From Phycisphaerae bacterium (GTDB lineage Bacteria; Planctomycetota; Phycisphaerae; UBA1845): a stretch of DNA of 64,000 nt. Position 1 is the first letter of the stretch, and every line of letters starts with the position of its first letter. Positions 7,921 through 14,817 of the stretch are shown here, one piece after another. The stretch spans positions 1-64,000 of the forward strand of contig JAGFJJ010000031.1 in the NCBI GenBank assembly GCA_024102815.1, written 5' to 3'. The translations under genes and the position numbers were made by a program. Below the pieces are notes generated by a model. That model was not told where the DNA came from. It did no database searches and saw only the letters and a program-made list of their open reading frames with translations.

Positions 7921-8024
7921 GCCTCCTTTGAGGAGGCTCACGGGTGTCGTCAGGGCACTGCCCGACCAGGCAAGCAGCAGAGGCGTTGCGAGATCGCGAT
8001 ACTCCGCGACACCCGCAACGCCTC
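7921..8024 (-). promoter_or_regulatory. Structured leader with sequestered Shine-Dalgarno site
   Basis: On the minus strand, GCCTCCT-CAA-AGGAGGC (7937-7921) forms a 7-bp stem with a 3-base loop and buries AGGAGG of the sigma-like gene, whose TTG start is at 7916. Further upstream are a 45-base stem-loop with 11-bp outer arms (GAGGCGTTGCG 7980-7990 against CGCAACGCCTC 8014-8024) and 5-bp inner arms (7994-7998, 8005-8009), and a short GGGCA/TGCCC hairpin near 7950-7966. No T-run follows, so these are not simple terminators. A translational switch is inferred. Confidence 0.6.
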
Positions 8025-8074
8025 CGCTTAACGGCCGGCAAACTGCGCCGTGTTCGTCTGATCGTTGTTTCTTC

Positions 8075-8416
8075 TTAGACAGCTACGTGGCGTTGCTCGA
8101 TTTCGACGATGAAGGGCAGGCCGTGACGAACATCAACCGTCACGCGTTCGCCTTGAACGAGCGGCTTCAGTGCGTCCAGAAGCGCTAAATGCTCTCGACG
8201 CAACTCGAAATCCTCGAGGTGCCGTTCCGGCCGCGGGTCATTGTCGCCGCTGGCGAGCTTGACTGTGCGCTGCGTGGACCAGGGAGAATCCAGATCGGGC
8301 TCCCCGTTCCTGACATGCAACGTGATGCGTCCGAAGTTGATCCGCTGGCACTGGCCGACAAGGCGTTGCCAGGGATCGGAGAGCTGCAGCATCCTCATGC
8401 GATTGTCCTCCGTCAT
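8075..8416 (-). CDS. Hypothetical mobile-element protein
   Basis: A 113-residue protein from ATG 8414-8416 (MTEDNRMRMLQLSDPW). It has a beta-rich N-terminal half (INFGRITLHVRNGEPDL, RTVKLASGD), a helix (LEDFELRREHLALLDALKPL) and a final strand pair (ERVTVDVRHGLPFIVEIEQ). I have the impression of a small family carried beside sigma-like genes in planctomycete mobile elements, but cannot name it. A longer frame extends to 8494 without a better start. It lies just upstream of the structured leader of the sigma-like gene. Confidence 0.55.
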   Translation of the reverse strand: MTEDNRMRMLQLSDPWQRLVGQCQRINFGRITLHVRNGEPDLDSPWSTQRTVKLASGDNDPRPERHLEDFELRREHLALLDALKPLVQGERVTVDVRHGLPFIVEIEQRHVAV

Positions 8417-8577
8417 TCCATTTGGGCAGCCGACGGACCGCCCGGTTAACGGGGTCATTTTCGCGAGGAATTCGTGCGCGCAACTTTGGCGCAACCACCG
8501 AATGTGCTGCCCTGGGCTGTGCAGCTTGGAATCGGCTTCAATGATGGGAGTTGCGCAACTTGAATCGGCGGGCTGCG

Positions 8578-9597
8578 CTAAGACTTTCGAGACGTGATCT
8601 CGCCGATGATGGCATTACGGATCTGAGCGACTTCTTCATTGCCAAGATCCTCCCGCTTCTGAATCCACGTGAGGAAACTGGAAATGCGCACCCGCTTCAA
8701 ATGGCCAGCCTTGCCGTTGGTCTCGATTTGCTTACCGCAGAGTCGCGAGAAGCCACCCTTGTGGAACACTGGCTGCCCCAGCACCTGTTCCGTGGCCCTG
8801 ATCAACTCGGCCTGTCGGGCCCATTCGTATCGATCGTCCGCCTGCGGGGCGTGAGCTTTCTGTGGGGGCGCTTCTTTCGCCGCTTCCGATTCTCGGCTCT
8901 TGCTTGAACGCACAACCGCGATCCCGGCGGGCGTCAACGTGTAACAACGGCCCCAAGGCGATTCTTCCAACGAATCAAGCCCGAGATCGTCAGCCAACTC
9001 CTTCTCCGCTGCGGGGTCATAGTAGAGCCAAGTCAGCCGGGGGAAAGTCTCAACCACCTCAGTAAAGATCGTCGAATGGTCTGCATCAGGTTCGTAGTAA
9101 CGGGCGTCTCGCAGGGCTTCGTCCAGCTCGGAGTAAAGTCCGAAACTGACGCGGTATTCCCTGTAACGGCAGTCCTTGACGGTTTGATTCGGCCTGTCAC
9201 CAACCAGATAAGGCGTGGTTCCGTTTTCAGTATCCATGCAGATGAATCTCCCGTCGCGCATGGACCTGCAACCGAGCACGGGCCAATGGCTATTGCGCTT
9301 CTGCACGAAACCCAGCGAATCCAACGCCGCCAGCCGCGCATGAACATCGAACTCGGCAATTGGCCAGCTCAGGCGATTGTCCCCGACTTTTATTAACGAA
9401 ACCGTCGCGGCGTAAATGAGATAGGCCGCGACCGGTGATATGCGCTTCTCGCGGGCTCCTTTTCCGACGTAGGGGTCGAATTCGAACTCGTGAAGCGCCG
9501 CCAGAATACGTCGGTCGAAGGCGTCTATCAGCTTCGAGGGATCGTTTGCGCTCAAACCAACGTCAGTGCGCGAGGTCACCGGGTACGAACTCCTCAA
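8578..9597 (-). CDS. Unknown 339-residue protein
   Basis: A long open frame with no recognised family. Residues about 25 to 95 are helical (LIDAFDRRILAALHEFEF, ISPVAAYLIYAATVSLI) and could be a winged helix ending in LDSLGFVQKRNSHWPVLG; the middle is rich in Tyr and acidic residues; a charged linker (about 240-265) leads to a C-terminal helical domain ending EEVAQIRNAIIGEITSRKS. There is no signal peptide or membrane segment. It is probably a cytoplasmic, possibly DNA-associated, mobile-element protein. The stop is TAG. A noncoding gap of about 160 bases separates it from the next minus-strand gene downstream. Confidence 0.55.
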   Translation of the reverse strand: MRSSYPVTSRTDVGLSANDPSKLIDAFDRRILAALHEFEFDPYVGKGAREKRISPVAAYLIYAATVSLIKVGDNRLSWPIAEFDVHARLAALDSLGFVQKRNSHWPVLGCRSMRDGRFICMDTENGTTPYLVGDRPNQTVKDCRYREYRVSFGLYSELDEALRDARYYEPDADHSTIFTEVVETFPRLTWLYYDPAAEKELADDLGLDSLEESPWGRCYTLTPAGIAVVRSSKSRESEAAKEAPPQKAHAPQADDRYEWARQAELIRATEQVLGQPVFHKGGFSRLCGKQIETNGKAGHLKRVRISSFLTWIQKREDLGNEEVAQIRNAIIGEITSRKS

Positions 9598-9706
9598 CCC
9601 TGGCCGTGTTTTTCACGCACCGACGGTTGCCGGGCTGGCGGTGAATTACGTAACTATCGCATTAATCATCATGACTTGACCTCGTGTCTATGAACAGAAG
9701 CAACGA

Positions 9707-10171
9707 TCATGCCTTAGCGAGCCTTTCGTCCGCGATGTCATTGGGGTCCATGACCTCCTGATATTTCGTTGGGCGACGTCCCTTGCCCTTAGATCTTACA
9801 ACAATGAATCCCCGCCTTGTTAAGGCGTTCAAGTCATTCATCAGTGATACACGAGACGGAATCCGCACTTCATTGCCGTATTTCTCCTCGTATCGCTGGG
9901 CCGCTTCAGCTCGAGTAAACTGATCACCCTCAAACGATTTGATGACGTTCGTCAATAACTGACACTTGCTTGCCGAAACCAAGCGCACGCGCCCGGTTCC
10001 GTTCTGTTTGGCCTTTTGCGTGTGTATCATGTCTATTTTTGCTTTAAGGCCGACTTCGCAATCGTGGAGGCGTCGTTGAAGTTGCTCCAGCTCAGCCGTG
10101 ATCGCTGCACGCTCCCTGCGATAGGCGTCTACTGCTTCCTTTTCGATATCTTCCCAATTAACAGTGGACAT
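9707..10171 (-). CDS. Coiled-coil plus winged-helix-like protein
   Basis: A 154-residue protein from ATG 10169-10171. Residues about 5 to 60 form a coiled coil (EAVDAYRRERAAITAELEQL, RRLHDCEVGLKAKIDMI); residues about 70 to 150 look like a winged helix (QLLTNVIKSFEGDQFTRAEA, SLMNDLNALTRRGFIVVRSKG). This layout suits a dimeric DNA-binding regulator. The gene lies immediately downstream of the suppressor tRNA on the same strand, so tRNA and mRNA could share a transcript. Base composition is less GC-rich than the host genes. Confidence 0.6.
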   Translation of the reverse strand: MSTVNWEDIEKEAVDAYRRERAAITAELEQLQRRLHDCEVGLKAKIDMIHTQKAKQNGTGRVRLVSASKCQLLTNVIKSFEGDQFTRAEAAQRYEEKYGNEVRIPSRVSLMNDLNALTRRGFIVVRSKGKGRRPTKYQEVMDPNDIADERLAKA

Positions 10172-10191
10172 AGCATCACTCCATCCGGTCC

Positions 10192-10219
10192 TTGACAAGG
10201 AGCGGATATCTGCTATACT
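10192..10219 (+). promoter_or_regulatory. Sigma-70 type promoter reading antisense into the tRNA
   Basis: TTGACA at 10192-10197, a 16-base spacer, and TATACT at 10214-10219 on the plus strand. The predicted start near 10226 is one base from the 3' end of the minus-strand tRNA, so the transcript would run through the tRNA complement to the terminator at 10318-10365. Confidence 0.5.
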
Positions 10220-10226
10220 TTAAAAA

Positions 10227-10310
10227 TGCCCCCGGTGGGGATCGAACCCACAACGGCCCACGCCAACCCGATTTAGAGTCGGGCGCCTTTGCCAGTTTGG
10301 CCACGGGGGC
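10227..10310 (-). tRNA. tRNA-Sup(CUA), class II, Leu-like amber suppressor
   Basis: The minus strand folds as a complete tRNA: acceptor GCCCCCG/CGGGGGC, D-arm GCC/GGC with loop AAACTGGCAAA, anticodon stem CCCGA/TCGGG with loop CTCTAAA, a 15-base long variable arm with GGC/GCC pairs, T-arm GTGGG/CCCAC with loop TTCGATC, discriminator A. CCA is not encoded. The anticodon is CUA (complement at 10274-10276), which reads the stop codon UAG. The D-loop and A73 fit a leucine body; tyrosine is the alternative, because the loop differs from bacterial tRNA-Tyr CTGTAAA by one base. The long variable arm excludes tRNA-Pyl. Confidence 0.9.
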
Positions 10311-10317
10311 GCAGAGT

Positions 10318-10365
10318 AACCGGCGGCGGACGGCGAGCGCAATCGTCGCCGCCAGCCGGTTTTTT
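10318..10365 (+). terminator. Intrinsic terminator (plus strand)
   Basis: AACCGG (10318-10323) pairs with CCGGTT (10356-10361); inside, GGCGG and ACG pair with CGT and CCGCC, and six T residues follow (10360-10365). It would stop a plus-strand transcript begun at 10226 after about 140 bases. On the minus strand the same hairpin lies in the leader between the tRNA promoter and the tRNA. Confidence 0.65.
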
Positions 10366-10366
10366 G

Positions 10367-10395
10367 ATGCTATTCGGACCGGGCGTAGCTGTCAA
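10367..10395 (-). promoter_or_regulatory. Promoter for the suppressor tRNA
   Basis: On the minus strand TTGACA (10395-10390), a 17-base spacer, and TAGCAT (10372-10367), four of six matches to TATAAT. It points at the tRNA, whose 5' end is about 57 bases downstream, implying a processed leader. Confidence 0.5.
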
Positions 10396-10440
10396 GTCAT
10401 TTAGGGATTGCGTCTTGGCGACAAATGACAGGAGCAATTA

Positions 10441-10824
10441 ATGGCCAAGGGCAAGGGAGCTTCTAGGACCGCCCAACGGCGCGGAGCATTCAAGCCAACG
10501 GCAAGGGTCACTTTCCGATACATCAAGAGCGGATTTCACCGGGTGATCACGGCCAACGGGATACACGGCGGCCCCACGCCAAATGGCAAGATGATCGCAA
10601 TGTCGTTGTTCAACGAACGACAACCCATTCCTCAAGAGGAGGTGTATGGCGTCGACAAGAATGGGAAGCTGACGGAGAGGCCGCTTCAACGGACCCAGGA
10701 AGGCGACATCATCCGAGAGGTTGAGACAACCGTTCTCATGGAACCTCAAGTTGCCGCCAGAATCCGTGACTGGTTGGACGCCATGATTCGCGCCGTGCCA
10801 AATCAGACGGGACAGAAACCATGA
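10441..10824 (+). CDS. DUF3467-like small protein
   Basis: A 127-residue protein with a basic N-terminus, then strands (RVTFRYIKSGFHRVITANG, KMIAMSLFNERQPIPQE) and a C-terminal segment IIREVETTVLMEPQVAARI leading to DWLDAMI. The layout, a beta-sandwich with an REVE strand and a closing helix, recalls DUF3467 proteins; this is a resemblance only. ATG 10441 follows AGGAGCAATTA. It is the first gene of a three-gene plus-strand operon: its TGA overlaps the next ATG (ATGA at 10821). The operon is oriented against most of the element and is less GC-rich, as accessory genes often are. Confidence 0.55.
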   Translation: MAKGKGASRTAQRRGAFKPTARVTFRYIKSGFHRVITANGIHGGPTPNGKMIAMSLFNERQPIPQEEVYGVDKNGKLTERPLQRTQEGDIIREVETTVLMEPQVAARIRDWLDAMIRAVPNQTGQKP

Positions 10825-11258
10825 CCTTGTGCTTCGGGACAACAACGTCTATTAGCGACTATGCCGGGCATGTCGAGGCCATAGATATTAGCGCTGACAA
10901 GCAATACGTCGCACTTGACTGGCAAGTGCGCGTTCATTTTCAGAGGCTGGCTTCAGAATGGGAGCACGACATATATCATGTATCCTCTATGGAGAAGATG
11001 CGCGAACTGCCCAGCTTTCAAGCGCTGATCAGCCTCGGCAAGGCTGTGGTTCCGTTTGCAGTCGAGAGGCTTAAGCGTCACGTACTTTGGATTCTTGTAC
11101 TTGAAGCACTCCTTGGAAAAGCTCCCTTTGCCGCGGAGGGAAAGGAACTACATGAAATCAAGAAAGCGTGGCTTTCATGGGCGCGCAAGCATGGTTACCT
11201 CACCTCGAATCGAACCAATCAGCGAAGAAACGCTGCGCGCATTTCCAGCACTTGCTGA
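10821..11258 (+). CDS. Helical hypothetical protein, middle gene of accessory operon
   Basis: A 145-residue protein coupled to the previous gene by ATGA. The core, MRELPSFQALISLGKAVVPF, ERLKRHVLWILVLEALLG and EIKKAWLSWARKHGYL, resembles small alpha-helical repeat proteins of the kind that pair with DUF7689-like proteins, but I cannot name a family with certainty. No signal peptide. Its last 23 codons overlap the start of the next gene in another frame, which is a large overlap and suggests translational coupling or a short acquired C-terminal tail. Confidence 0.5.
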   Translation: MTLCFGTTTSISDYAGHVEAIDISADKQYVALDWQVRVHFQRLASEWEHDIYHVSSMEKMRELPSFQALISLGKAVVPFAVERLKRHVLWILVLEALLGKAPFAAEGKELHEIKKAWLSWARKHGYLTSNRTNQRRNAARISSTC

Positions 11259-11727
11259 GTCTGATTTCATTGGCCATAGCAACCCAAGTCCAGATTACAA
11301 TTGCGCCGCTTTTACGCTCGGGTTCAAGAACAAGTGGAGATGGCCCGATCAGCAGGGCCGGTGGGTCAGCCATGCGCCCCTTGGACAGTCAGACAAAATA
11401 TCTGTAGAGGTTCTGATTCGCGCCTACGAATCCGTGGGTTTTCAGGCGTGCGACAACGGGGAATTCGAACCTGGGTGCAAGAAAATCGCAATCTACGTCG
11501 GCGTCAATGGAATCGCAGAACACGTAGCAATGCAGCGGCCCGATAGGCCCGCCGGTCGTTGGTTTAGCAAGCTTGGAAGTGGTCACGATATTGAACATGA
11601 TCTGTACGCACTGGAAGGCGACGAATATGGACGTGTCCACGGCGTTTTTCTGAAGAGGCAGGTACGACGTGCAAGAAGAAGAGCCGAGCGAATTGGCGGT
11701 TCCGATCGATGTAGGCCGCGCCCTTGA
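11191..11727 (+). CDS. Predicted papain-like hydrolase (DUF7689-like)
   Basis: A 178-residue protein from ATG 11191, inside the 3' end of the previous gene. It has a conserved-looking YNCAAFTLG segment and WRWP, then VSVEVLIRAYE-type helices (here ISVEVLIRAYESVGFQACD), IAIYVGVNGIAEHVAMQ, FSKLGSGHDIEHDL and EYGRVHGVFLKR. A Cys near residue 35 and a His in AEHVA near 125 would fit a papain or NlpC/P60-type Cys-His pair. The fold and activity are inference. With the two preceding genes it may form a toxin-, defence- or modification-type cassette in the element. Confidence 0.55.
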   Translation: MVTSPRIEPISEETLRAFPALAESDFIGHSNPSPDYNCAAFTLGFKNKWRWPDQQGRWVSHAPLGQSDKISVEVLIRAYESVGFQACDNGEFEPGCKKIAIYVGVNGIAEHVAMQRPDRPAGRWFSKLGSGHDIEHDLYALEGDEYGRVHGVFLKRQVRRARRRAERIGGSDRCRPRP

Positions 11728-11793
11728 GCCCGGCAACTCCCGTGACCAGTGCAGACACCGCTGGCGGATGGGATGATCGACGTTCGAATCAAA

Positions 11794-12228
11794 TCAGAAC
11801 TGACTCGTCGTAAGCTCCCGCCACATCCGCCGCTGCTTCCGCCAGTCGGGTACGAGGGTGATGGGGCGGAGCTGCAGTTCGCGGATCGGGTCGCGACCCG
11901 ACTCCACGGGCGGCAGGAAAAGAACCTCTTCCTGGATGTCTGGCGCCAATAGCGTAAGGTTCATTAATTGCGTGAGCCGCGCGCGGGTGACGTGGCCCAG
12001 GCGGGCGAGTTCGGCGTAGTCGCTGACCTCGCCGGCATCGACGAGCTTCTTCATCCGGATGGCCAGCGCTATCAACCTGGAGATACGGGGCACGCGGCCG
12101 AACACCGACGATGGTGGGGGAGGAGCGTTACCGTGACGTAGTTCCTTCCGCCCGCGACGCGCCCGGGCGAAGTGAATCGTGCTCCGCGTCGTAACCCGTC
12201 CACCCGACTCCTCAACCATCTTGCTCAT
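11794..12228 (-). CDS. Recombinase-associated HTH protein
   Basis: A 144-residue protein whose ATG overlaps the recombinase stop (ATGA at 12228-12225). The middle carries a helix-turn-helix like ParB/KorB types: ISRLIALAIRMKKLVDAGEV, YAELARLGHVTRARLTQLM, followed by LNLTLLAPDIQEEVLFLP-type wording (here NLTLLAPDIQEEVLFLP). Similar small proteins travel with large serine recombinases in mobile elements; a directionality or regulatory role is plausible but not shown. N-terminus is basic and disordered. Confidence 0.7.
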   Translation of the reverse strand: MSKMVEESGGRVTTRSTIHFARARRGRKELRHGNAPPPPSSVFGRVPRISRLIALAIRMKKLVDAGEVSDYAELARLGHVTRARLTQLMNLTLLAPDIQEEVLFLPPVESGRDPIRELQLRPITLVPDWRKQRRMWRELTTSQF

Positions 12229-13787
12229 GCCGCGTTCTCCGCTTCCTCGGCCAGCGCCTTGATGCCCGTCGGCCGAAACGTGACCGAAACCGTGTTACTG
12301 CGACCGTCATAATCGACCCGCTCGACGAGCAATCGAACGATCCGCGCTTGTTCGTGCGACGTCAGCGAATTCCAGATTGGATCGAATGCGGTAAGCGCTT
12401 GGATGGCCTCGGTTTCGTCCACGAGTTCGTCGCGCAGCGCGGCTTGCCGTCCCCGCACTTCCGAAAGCCGGGTTTCCAACCGGCGAAGTTCATCACGCTG
12501 GCCAACTGCGTTCGATTGGCTCGCGCCCACGCGCGAGGCGAGTTCCTGCTTCAACGCCTTGCTCTTTCGGGCGATGTCGCGCTCCAACGCGCTCTTCTCG
12601 CGTTCGAGTTCGGCGATCGCCTTCTGGCTCTGCGTTCGCACCTGCCGGACGGTCTCCGCCAGAACGCTGGGGTCGCGACCGATGCCACGAATCTGATCGA
12701 CGACGAACCGTTCCAGCTCGCCGGCGGGCACGGACTTCGACGGGCACGTGTACCACCCACGCTTCTGGGCCTTCGTGCAGACGTAATACCGGTAACGCTT
12801 CGGTCCCTTGGACGAGGTCGAGTGGATCATCGCGCAGTCGCACGGAACGCAGCGCAGCAGCCCCTTCAGTAGCGCGCCGTGCTTGTTCTTCACGATCCCT
12901 CCGCCGGTGCGCCCGTTGCGTTGGAGCACGGCCTGGACGCGCTGCCAGAGCACCTCGTCGACGATGGCGTCGTGCTCGCCGTCGTACAGGTCCTGACGAT
13001 GCCGGACCTTCCCGACGTACACCGGATTCGTCAGGAGGCGGTGAAGCGTCACCTTGTCGAAGGGGTGACCACCCAGCGCCCTGCCCTTGCGCGTCGTCCA
13101 CGCCTTGGTGCGCCACTCGCGGCGGTCGAGTTCCTGGAGCACGGGCGCGATCCGCTCGTGGCCCAGGTACTGTTCGAATATCGCACGGACGCGGGCGGCC
13201 TCGTCCTCGTTGACGATGAGTTTGCATCCGCCCGGCGTGATCAGCAGGTCGTAGCCCAGCAGCGGCTTGCCGCCCATCCACTTGCCCTTGCGACGAGCGG
13301 CCGCGATCTTGTCGCGCGTCCGTTCACTGATGATCTCGCGCTCGAACTGGGCGAACGAAAGCAGGATGTTCAGGGTCAGCCGGCCCATTGAATGCGTGGT
13401 GTTAAAGGCCTGCGTGACGGAAACAAACGAAGCGCCGTGTCGGTCGAACGTCTCCATGATTCGGGCGAAGTCGAGCAATGAGCGGCTGAGCCGGTCCACC
13501 TTGTAGACCACCACGCAGTCGATCTTGCCGACCTCGATGTCGGCCAAGAGCCGCTGGAGCGCCGGGCGTTCCATGTTGCCGCCGGTGAAGCCGCCATCGT
13601 CGTAGCGGTCGGGCAGGCAGACCCACCCTTCGGCCCTCTGGCTGGCGATGTACGCCTCGGCGCTCTCGCGCTGGGCGTCCAGCGAGTTGAAATCCTGTTG
13701 CAGGCCCTCCTCGGTGGACTTGCGCGTGTAGATCGCGCAGCGGACCTGCGCCGTCGCGCTCTTGGTTTCGGTCTTCTTTCTACCCAC
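12225..13787 (-). CDS. Large serine recombinase (integrase)
   Basis: A 520-residue site-specific recombinase that likely moves the whole element. The N-terminal resolvase domain has the nucleophile in YTRKS (Ser24), DGGFTGG, VYKVDRLSR and FARIMETFD; the central recombinase domain includes LGYDLLI and RRLLTNPVYVGKVRH-type wording (LHRLLTNPVYVGKVRHRQ); a zinc ribbon follows (LRCVPCDCAMIHS, YVCTKAQK, TCPSKSV) and a coiled coil near 385 to 450. GTG 13785-13787 is used and overlaps the DUF2924 stop. No inactivating change is seen. Large serine recombinases usually sit at an element end, so attR should be near 14.6-14.8 kb. Confidence 0.93.
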   Translation of the reverse strand: MGRKKTETKSATAQVRCAIYTRKSTEEGLQQDFNSLDAQRESAEAYIASQRAEGWVCLPDRYDDGGFTGGNMERPALQRLLADIEVGKIDCVVVYKVDRLSRSLLDFARIMETFDRHGASFVSVTQAFNTTHSMGRLTLNILLSFAQFEREIISERTRDKIAAARRKGKWMGGKPLLGYDLLITPGGCKLIVNEDEAARVRAIFEQYLGHERIAPVLQELDRREWRTKAWTTRKGRALGGHPFDKVTLHRLLTNPVYVGKVRHRQDLYDGEHDAIVDEVLWQRVQAVLQRNGRTGGGIVKNKHGALLKGLLRCVPCDCAMIHSTSSKGPKRYRYYVCTKAQKRGWYTCPSKSVPAGELERFVVDQIRGIGRDPSVLAETVRQVRTQSQKAIAELEREKSALERDIARKSKALKQELASRVGASQSNAVGQRDELRRLETRLSEVRGRQAALRDELVDETEAIQALTAFDPIWNSLTSHEQARIVRLLVERVDYDGRSNTVSVTFRPTGIKALAEEAENAA

Positions 13788-14319
13788 GTGCGCCCTCCCT
13801 GCGCCGCTTCGGTTTCGCCGGCTTCGAATCCCGGTCCGCCTTCGATTTGGCGAGCTTGAAGAACAACAGCCCGTTCCAGTGGGAGCCGGTGATCAGCTTG
13901 GCGATCGCGCTGAGCGAGCGGAAGATCTGGCCGTCGTACTCGAAACCGTCCTGGTGAACCACGACGTGGTACGCCTGGCCGCGATAGACGCGGGTCAGCA
14001 CGGTCCCCGGCGGCGGGACGCGTTCGTCACCGAGCGACGCCGCCGGCTTCGCGTCGTTCGCACCCACGGCCGTCAGCGGCGTTCGTGGGGCGGTGGTTCG
14101 CAGGTCGGTGTCACGGGCCAGCAACTCCGCCCGCCGCCGCGCCCGCTCCGACAGGTCGCCCTCGGCCAGCGACTGAATCCGCCATGCGATCCGCTTGAAG
14201 AGGAAGTCCTTGTTCCCGGCCCGCGTGGGCTCGCCGAAGACCGTTTCGTATTTTTGGCGGAGTTCACGGACGCCCATCTGCCTGAGCTCCGCGATCTCCT
14301 TTCCGATGTTCATGGCCAT
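13780..14319 (-). CDS. DUF2924 protein, recombinase partner
   Basis: A 179-residue protein with the DUF2924 hallmarks: IAELRQMGVRELRQKYETVFG, GNKDFLFKRIAWRIQSL, and a C-terminal half LTRVYRGQAYHVVVHQDGFEYDG (given as LTRVYRGQAYHVVV and DGFEYDG) followed by SLSAIAKLITGSHWNGLLFF. These proteins are found next to large serine recombinases in proteobacterial and planctomycete elements; their job is not settled. The TAG stop overlaps the recombinase GTG. ATG 14319 is used; a second ATG lies two codons in. Confidence 0.85.
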   Translation of the reverse strand: MAMNIGKEIAELRQMGVRELRQKYETVFGEPTRAGNKDFLFKRIAWRIQSLAEGDLSERARRRAELLARDTDLRTTAPRTPLTAVGANDAKPAASLGDERVPPPGTVLTRVYRGQAYHVVVHQDGFEYDGQIFRSLSAIAKLITGSHWNGLLFFKLAKSKADRDSKPAKPKRRREGARG

Positions 14320-14354
14320 GCGTTTTTCTCCGTAACCGCCGCTCTCGCGGCGCG

Positions 14355-14627
14355 TTAACCACGTTGGCCATCAGGGCGACTGCTTCGAGAAACCTCAAGG
14401 CGAGTTTCGCCGGATTCCGAAAGACACTTCGATTTGCTTGCCCGAGCGTACGCACCGTCGTTGCGGATCCGATTCCGGCACGACCGGAAGCGCGGTAGCG
14501 AGCCCGCTCGCTCGGCGCGCATGCGGATCACGCCCGCCGCAAGGATCGCGGCTGCCTCGGCGATACGCTCGTCGGGTGGAAGGCTCGAGGGATCGGTAGG
14601 ATCGAAGGGTTCGCGTCGAACGGCCAT
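14355..14627 (-). CDS. Small recombinase-cassette protein
   Basis: A 90-residue protein from the ATG opening MAVRREPFDPTDPSSLPP, followed by one clear helix DERIAEAAAILAAGVIRMRA and a basic, low-complexity tail ending ETRLEVSRSSRPDGQRG. Similar short proteins with an LPxDERIxExAxILAxG motif are, as I recall, found beside DUF2924 and recombinase genes. It is the last gene before the likely right end of the element. Function unknown. Confidence 0.5.
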   Translation of the reverse strand: MAVRREPFDPTDPSSLPPDERIAEAAAILAAGVIRMRAERAGSLPRFRSCRNRIRNDGAYARASKSKCLSESGETRLEVSRSSRPDGQRG

Positions 14628-14817
14628 CGCAGGATCTCCGTGCGCCATGCCCTTCCGGCAGGCGCCGACGATGCCCACGACGACCTTCGCTTCGCGACCG
14701 GTGCGTCGTCCGGCGGATACGGGCCGGCGCAGCCCGCTACTGGTTACATACGCGGTACGTTAACAGAATGGTACGGTGGGAGAGAGGGCGCCAATAAGGT
14801 CCTGCACCGCAGGAAAG

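Noticed and set aside
10227-10310. tRNA-Pyl (anticodon CUA) or tRNA-Leu(UAG) read on the plus strand
   Set aside because: tRNA-Pyl has a tiny D-loop and a 3-base variable loop, unlike this gene, and no pyl genes are seen. On the plus strand the T-loop consensus is missing, so the minus strand is the true tRNA.
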